Shown here: one piece after another, positions 7,238 to 10,393 of the stretch
Position numbering within the stretch: the stretch's first letter is position 1
Layout of the letters: each line of letters begins with the position of its first letter
Origin: Porticoccus sp.
GTDB taxonomy: Bacteria; Pseudomonadota; Gammaproteobacteria; Pseudomonadales; Porticoccaceae
Assembly (NCBI GenBank): GCA_011049795.1
Contig: DRHD01000117.1
Location: 1 to 10,393, forward strand
Length of the DNA: 10,393 nt
Reading direction: 5' to 3'
Made by a program: the position numbers and the translations under genes
Notes under the pieces: generated by a model
Seen by the model: only the letters and a program-made list of their open reading frames with translations
Databases searched by the model: none
What the model was told of the DNA's origin: nothing

Positions 7238-7456
7238 TTAAACTTTTCGATGGCAATGCTGATGACCAAGAATACTATCTAACATATAGACTATGGTATT
7301 GACGCCAAAGAACCAAACCACCGTACCAGGCATCAAAGCAATATAAGCATTGCCAGTTTCAATACTAGCGGTACCCAACAGGATATAGATCGCACAGACA
7401 ACTACTTTGGCGATACGGTGATCTATTTCATAACTGCTTGAACCAAACTCAGCCAC
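7238..7456 (-). CDS. Possible small two-helix membrane protein, DUF2892-like
   Basis: A 72-residue product with a GTG start at 7456 and no clear ribosome site. The N-terminus has the motif YEIDHRIAK (9-17) directly before a hydrophobic helix (about 18-35). A second hydrophobic stretch (about 38-62) ends in YMLDSILGHQHC. The layout resembles DUF2892 small inner-membrane proteins (I-D-R-x-x-R, helix, Pro-Leu..., then L-Y-x-L-L-G-x-x-x-C). The similarity is judged by eye and is distant. The frame is open for 14 further codons upstream without a standard start, so the gene may be truncated. It sits alone in a debris-rich gap, transcribed toward the lyase. It could be a remnant rather than a working gene. 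Confidence 0.4.
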   Translation of the reverse strand: MAEFGSSSYEIDHRIAKVVVCAIYILLGTASIETGNAYIALMPGTVVWFFGVNTIVYMLDSILGHQHCHRKV

Positions 7457-7502
7457 CTGTCCAGTCTGATGGACTGCTGCTGTGGTAATGGGAGACGGTT
7501 AA

Positions 7503-7712
7503 CTGCTGGATCATGGTACAGCCCTCGTCGAGCGTTACTTTACTTACTGCCCTGCTTAGCAGTTATACAGCGAGAGTCGTACCAAGTTTGAAAATCACAC
7601 ATTTATCAACAGCTTAGAAAAGTCCGTAACACAGTTTAAACGCCGAGTTAATTATTTGATGAAATCCATAATCATTGCTGACTTGAGTCCTGAAGCAAAT
7701 CTAATGAAATGA
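7503..7712 (+). pseudogene. Decayed plus-strand coding fragment with an in-frame stop, family unknown
   Basis: One plus-strand frame reads LLDHGTALVERYFTYCPA, a TAG (7557-7559), then 50 more codons beginning QLYSESRTKFENHTFINSLE and ending PEANLMK before TGA at 7710-7712. A further TAA (7500-7502) precedes it. The composition (mixed charged and hydrophobic residues, heptad-like spacing) looks protein-like, but there is no start codon with a ribosome site and I recognise no family. It would converge on the dehydrogenase gene (ends 7747). A chance stop-free run is possible. Confidence 0.25.
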
Positions 7713-7746
7713 TAAAGCTCTGAAGACAAGAGGAATACTCCCTGCC

Positions 7747-8652
7747 TCATTTGCCCAAAAAGTCAGGCCGTTCGAATTCCGGATTGGGATAACTATAGAA
7801 TCCCTGCCCACTTAAACGACCGGTGTGGCCTTTATCAAGAAAATTTGTTTGTAAATAATCCAGGTTCTTTTTGTGTTGTTCATTACCAGGCTCAGCAGAA
7901 AGCATCATACGATAAATATTACAGGCCACCTCGAAACCGACTTGGTCCATAACGCCTAAGGGGCCTTGGTCCATATGTGTAGACAGCATCCAAGTTTTAT
8001 CAACGTCCTCCGGCGTGGATATACCATTGACTACCAATGACAAGCCAGATAGCAACCAAGGGATCAATAAGGAGTTAATAATATAACCTGGCTGCTCCTG
8101 CTCAAGACGAATCGGTACTAAACCGCTTGTTTCAACAAAGTTACACACAGTTTCAAAAATATCTTTATCAGTACCCGGATGCCCCATAACCTCCCCAATA
8201 TAGCAATCCCAAACGGTGTTGCCGTAATGTAAGGCAAGGAAACGCTCTGGACGACCCGTTTTTTCTGCAATTTGGCTCGGCATCATTGTCGATGTATTGG
8301 TGGTAAAAATAGTATGCTCAGGGCAAAAACGATTTAGATCAGCATAGACTTGCAATTTAATTTCCAACACTTCAGGGGCTGACTCTGTCACCAAATCAAT
8401 ACTGCCTGCGCACTGTTCCAAGTCCGAGCTATAGCTTATTCGACTCAAGCCCAATTCCATATCTTCATCGGTCAAATGAGGCCGAGATGCCTGCAGCGAC
8501 GGCAGATATTTTTGCTGTTGAATTTTACAAGCCGACAATGCCTCTTCACTGATATCAAACATGGTGACATTGAAACCGTACATCGAATAATACAGACCAA
8601 CCTGCTGCCCCATAACACCGGCACCTATCACTAACACATTGTTTATTTTCAT
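7747..8652 (-). CDS. 3-hydroxyacyl-CoA (3-hydroxybutyryl-CoA type) dehydrogenase
   Basis: Single-domain NAD-dependent enzyme oxidising (S)-3-hydroxyacyl-CoA to 3-oxoacyl-CoA in the cytoplasm. Its 301 residues match the usual length of monofunctional family members. The N-terminal Rossmann fold has VIGAGVMG (8-15), and Asp33 after strand 2 favours NAD. TTNTSTMMPSQ (117-127) and the catalytic pair His142 (ALHYGN) and Glu154 (EVMGHPG) are present. The C-terminal helical domain shows QPGYIINSLLIPWL (187-200), the dimer/substrate region QGPLGVMDQVG (229-239) and GRLSGQGFYSY (278-288). The LALHYGN...GEVMGHPGTD layout resembles the PRK08293 group rather than the fadB C-terminal type. The ATG at 8652 has AGGAG 7 nt upstream. 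It follows the enoyl-CoA hydratase gene by 62 bp, so the two likely form one transcript doing consecutive hydration and oxidation steps. No thiolase is in the window. Confidence 0.9.
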   Translation of the reverse strand: MKINNVLVIGAGVMGQQVGLYYSMYGFNVTMFDISEEALSACKIQQQKYLPSLQASRPHLTDEDMELGLSRISYSSDLEQCAGSIDLVTESAPEVLEIKLQVYADLNRFCPEHTIFTTNTSTMMPSQIAEKTGRPERFLALHYGNTVWDCYIGEVMGHPGTDKDIFETVCNFVETSGLVPIRLEQEQPGYIINSLLIPWLLSGLSLVVNGISTPEDVDKTWMLSTHMDQGPLGVMDQVGFEVACNIYRMMLSAEPGNEQHKKNLDYLQTNFLDKGHTGRLSGQGFYSYPNPEFERPDFLGK

Positions 8653-8714
8653 ATTCGACTCCTAATGTTTAATACTGAGATTTTTACTCGGCATTGATGC
8701 CCGCCGTTCTATCG

Positions 8715-9713
8715 TCAGTTGCCTTCATACTCAATCTCTGTACCTTTTCTCAATTCAGAAAATATTTCACTGGCGGTTTGACCATCGTGATATTTTTTTA
8801 AATAATAATCACCCGCCTGTGCCGCATCGACGCTGACACAGGTATCGAGGAAGTGTAAACTCTCTAACTCCAGCGCTTGTCGCATCGGTTTTTCAATCCC
8901 TTGATGAATACTGCGTTTAACCGCCGCCACCGACAACGGAGCCTGCCCGGCTAATTGCTGTGCCAATCCAAGCGCCTCTTCCATCAACGTATTTTCATCC
9001 ACTGCGCGGCTAATCAGCCCAGCCTGTTCGGCTTCGTCAGCATTAAAAAATCGCCCGGTAAGAATATATTCAATCGCTTTGTTAGCACCAATAAGGCGCG
9101 CCATGCGTTGACTACCTCCAGCACCGGGCATAATACCTGCAATCGCTTCCGGTAAACCCAGCGAATAATCACCACGAGCCATTAATCTAAAATCACAGGC
9201 CAGCGCAATCTCACAACCGCCCCCCATGGAGTGGCCGTTAATCGCTGCAATTATTACTTTATCCATAGACTGCCATCGGGTCAGCATGCGATGAAACTGA
9301 TTGACCGCCAATAAGGCATCAATGGAACTGCCACGGGCAGCCACATCCAGTATGCGATAGAGGGGTGGGCATTTCGCCAGCCAATGGGTAAAGCGGGTAA
9401 TCACGCGGGTTAGTTTACGCATACGCTTAACTTCTGCGGAGGTTTTACAGTTTTTTACTTGAGACGATGTGGCAGAAAGTTCATAAGGTGAATAATGTGT
9501 GATGAACGTACCCGCATTTTTTCCGGTAATGATAATGGCGCGAATCGACTTATCGTTTTCCCACTCAAGTGTTAAACGATCAAGTTCCTGCACCATATGG
9601 CTGGTAAAAAAACCGCCATCGGGATTATCAAACTCCGCAATTGCAACACGGCCTTCACGGCGAGTGTGTATGGTCCCCTGCTCTCTTGGTTCACTTATGG
9701 CTGTATTACTCAT
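8715..9713 (-). CDS. Enoyl-CoA hydratase/isomerase family protein with helical insertion
   Basis: Crotonase-fold enzyme, most likely adding water to 2-enoyl-CoA in beta-oxidation or a related acyl-CoA route. Both hydratase glutamates are present: Glu168 in HSMGGGCEIALACDFR (161-176) and Glu189 in LGLPEAIAGIMPGAGGSQR (185-203). The oxyanion-hole peptides also look normal. At 332 residues it is about 70 longer than the usual 260. The extra length is mostly an insertion at about residues 80-147, between THYSPYEL and the conserved KVIIAAING, rich in Arg/Lys and predicted helical by eye; it may form a cap or membrane/partner contact. The C-terminal segment resembles other members (APLSVAAVKRSI). 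The ATG at 9713 has only a weak GAG-type ribosome site. It is upstream of, and probably co-transcribed with, the 3-hydroxyacyl-CoA dehydrogenase. True substrate chain length is unknown. Confidence 0.85.
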   Translation of the reverse strand: MSNTAISEPREQGTIHTRREGRVAIAEFDNPDGGFFTSHMVQELDRLTLEWENDKSIRAIIITGKNAGTFITHYSPYELSATSSQVKNCKTSAEVKRMRKLTRVITRFTHWLAKCPPLYRILDVAARGSSIDALLAVNQFHRMLTRWQSMDKVIIAAINGHSMGGGCEIALACDFRLMARGDYSLGLPEAIAGIMPGAGGSQRMARLIGANKAIEYILTGRFFNADEAEQAGLISRAVDENTLMEEALGLAQQLAGQAPLSVAAVKRSIHQGIEKPMRQALELESLHFLDTCVSVDAAQAGDYYLKKYHDGQTASEIFSELRKGTEIEYEGN

Positions 9714-9751
9714 AGTTGTATTCTCGTAGATGTATTCAAATAGCGGTATTT

Positions 9752-9920
9752 TTATGACACGACGATTTCTGAACTACCGGGCAATTGACTGACAAAATCT
9801 TTCCCCATCAATAACGAGGGTGTCAACGAACCTGAGGGTACTTCATGCTCCAGCATGTGATAAATACAAACGGTAAAAACATTCTTTTCATTAGCCTCCC
9901 ACCTTTAGTTTAATCTTCAT
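9752..9920 (-). pseudogene. Frameshifted remnant, possibly the C-terminus of a saccharopine-dehydrogenase-like reductase
   Basis: A short gene fragment hidden between the SDR and hydratase genes. From an ATG at 9920 the frame reads MKIKLKVGG and stops. One base over, the frame continues EANEKNVFTVCIYHMLEHEV, then PSGSLTPSLLMGKDFVSQLP and ends at TAA 9752-9754. Removing one G from the GGG run near 9898-9900 would join them into a 56-codon reading frame. The PSG-S-LTP-x(3)-MG-x(2)-F stretch resembles, by eye, the C-terminal end of saccharopine-dehydrogenase-family/trans-acting enoyl reductases (GG-x-LTPA-x-A-x-G). The catalytic part would be absent. It may be a deletion scar within the lipid gene cluster; a sequencing indel in a genuine small gene is an alternative. 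Confidence 0.4.
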
Positions 9921-9963
9921 CTGGTATTGTTCTAAAGGATATATGCTGCCTTTACCGATTCCA

Positions 9964-10393
9964 CTAGAGATTGCTCAATTGTTTTCTTGAAAAGCGTTTT
10001 ACCATTGCCGCCATCAACCACCAGCGCCAGGGAGGAACAAAACTGAATTCAACTTTTTTCTCGATTAAGTCGACCATAACTTTTGTACCTTTTTCCGCAC
10101 TGACTAAAAAGGGGCGTTTTTCGATAGCGCGGTTTAATTCGGTATCAATAAACCCCGGTGCCAAATCAGTGACAGTAATAGCTTCGTTGATAGTATCGAT
10201 TGCTATCGATTCAAGGTACTTAGAGAAACCAGCCTTGGATGCACAATAGGCACTTTGTCCCTTCATGCCTCGTAATGCCGCAAAGGAGGAGAGCCCCACT
10301 AGTTGTCCATAACCCTGTTGACGAAATAACTCGATAGCCGCTTCGGAGGTGGCAATAGCGCCAGTAAGATTCACATCAATCGTTTTCATGATG
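9964..10393 (-). CDS. Short-chain dehydrogenase/reductase, N-terminus beyond the right edge
   Basis: Partial classical SDR: an NAD(P)-dependent oxidoreductase acting on an alcohol or ketone, possibly an acyl-linked one given the neighbours. The frame stays open through the window edge; an ATG at 10389 is internal, since the conserved Asn motif DVNLTG follows at once. Catalytic residues visible are Asn (codon 10369-10371), Ser in VGLSSFAA, and Tyr-x3-Lys in SAYCASKAG. The LAPGFIDTEL segment that normally follows is present, as is a C-terminal tail with an aromatic/basic patch (PPWRWWLMAAMVKRFSRK) that could bind membrane. The glycine-rich cofactor motif lies outside the window. It stops at 9964, 251 bp before the hydratase gene, with the remnant in between. 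Confidence 0.85.
   Translation of the reverse strand, partial: IMKTIDVNLTGAIATSEAAIELFRQQGYGQLVGLSSFAALRGMKGQSAYCASKAGFSKYLESIAIDTINEAITVTDLAPGFIDTELNRAIEKRPFLVSAEKGTKVMVDLIEKKVEFSFVPPWRWWLMAAMVKRFSRKQLSNL

Noticed and set aside
7099..7302. Plus-strand 67-codon open frame
   Set aside because: TTG start without ribosome site, no recognisable motif, and it overlaps the opposite-strand small membrane protein candidate.

Overview
The window looks like chromosomal DNA of a marine gammaproteobacterium, perhaps a Cellvibrionales-type polysaccharide degrader. This rests on protein style only: a poly-Gly/Asp lipoprotein carrying thrombospondin type-3 repeats, NPCBM and malectin modules on a polysaccharide lyase; a dCache chemoreceptor; and a gammaproteobacterial-style acyl-CoA enzyme cluster. 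No marker gene fixes the taxon. Every well-supported gene is on the minus strand, so transcription runs right to left.

Right part (about 7.7-10.4 kb): lipid/acyl-CoA metabolism. The order of transcription is a short-chain dehydrogenase (cut by the right edge), a frameshifted gene remnant not marked by any long ORF, a crotonase-fold enoyl-CoA hydratase with an extra helical insertion, and a single-domain 3-hydroxyacyl-CoA dehydrogenase. The last two would catalyse consecutive beta-oxidation steps.

Middle (about 6.9-7.75 kb): a gene-poor stretch with one possible small DUF2892-like membrane protein and coding-like debris with in-frame stops on the plus strand. To its left is the largest gene, an 890-aa surface lipoprotein with an alginate-lyase-like (alpha/alpha) domain flanked by calcium-binding repeats and carbohydrate-binding modules. 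A GC-rich hairpin downstream is its likely terminator.

Left part (about 0.15-3.9 kb): sensing. A PhnD-type periplasmic binding protein is followed, after a 0.53-kb AT-rich gap, by a standalone soluble histidine kinase and, 29 bp later, a dCache methyl-accepting chemotaxis protein. The gap holds a good match to a sigma-54 -24/-12 promoter pointing at the kinase-MCP pair, with a 7-6-7 inverted repeat about 120 bp upstream, where an enhancer-binding protein could sit.

The left edge is anomalous. The chemoreceptor stops being itself at base 147, before its conserved signalling tip. Bases 58-146 are an exact inverted copy of bases 1248-1336 of the same gene, and bases 1-65 are an exact direct copy of bases 1349-1413. 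The two copies share an 8-bp microhomology. This is either a real foldback rearrangement or, perhaps more likely, an amplification or assembly chimera, and it makes the annotated MCP C-terminus unreliable. I did not find a convincing new defence, mobile or RNA system in the window.
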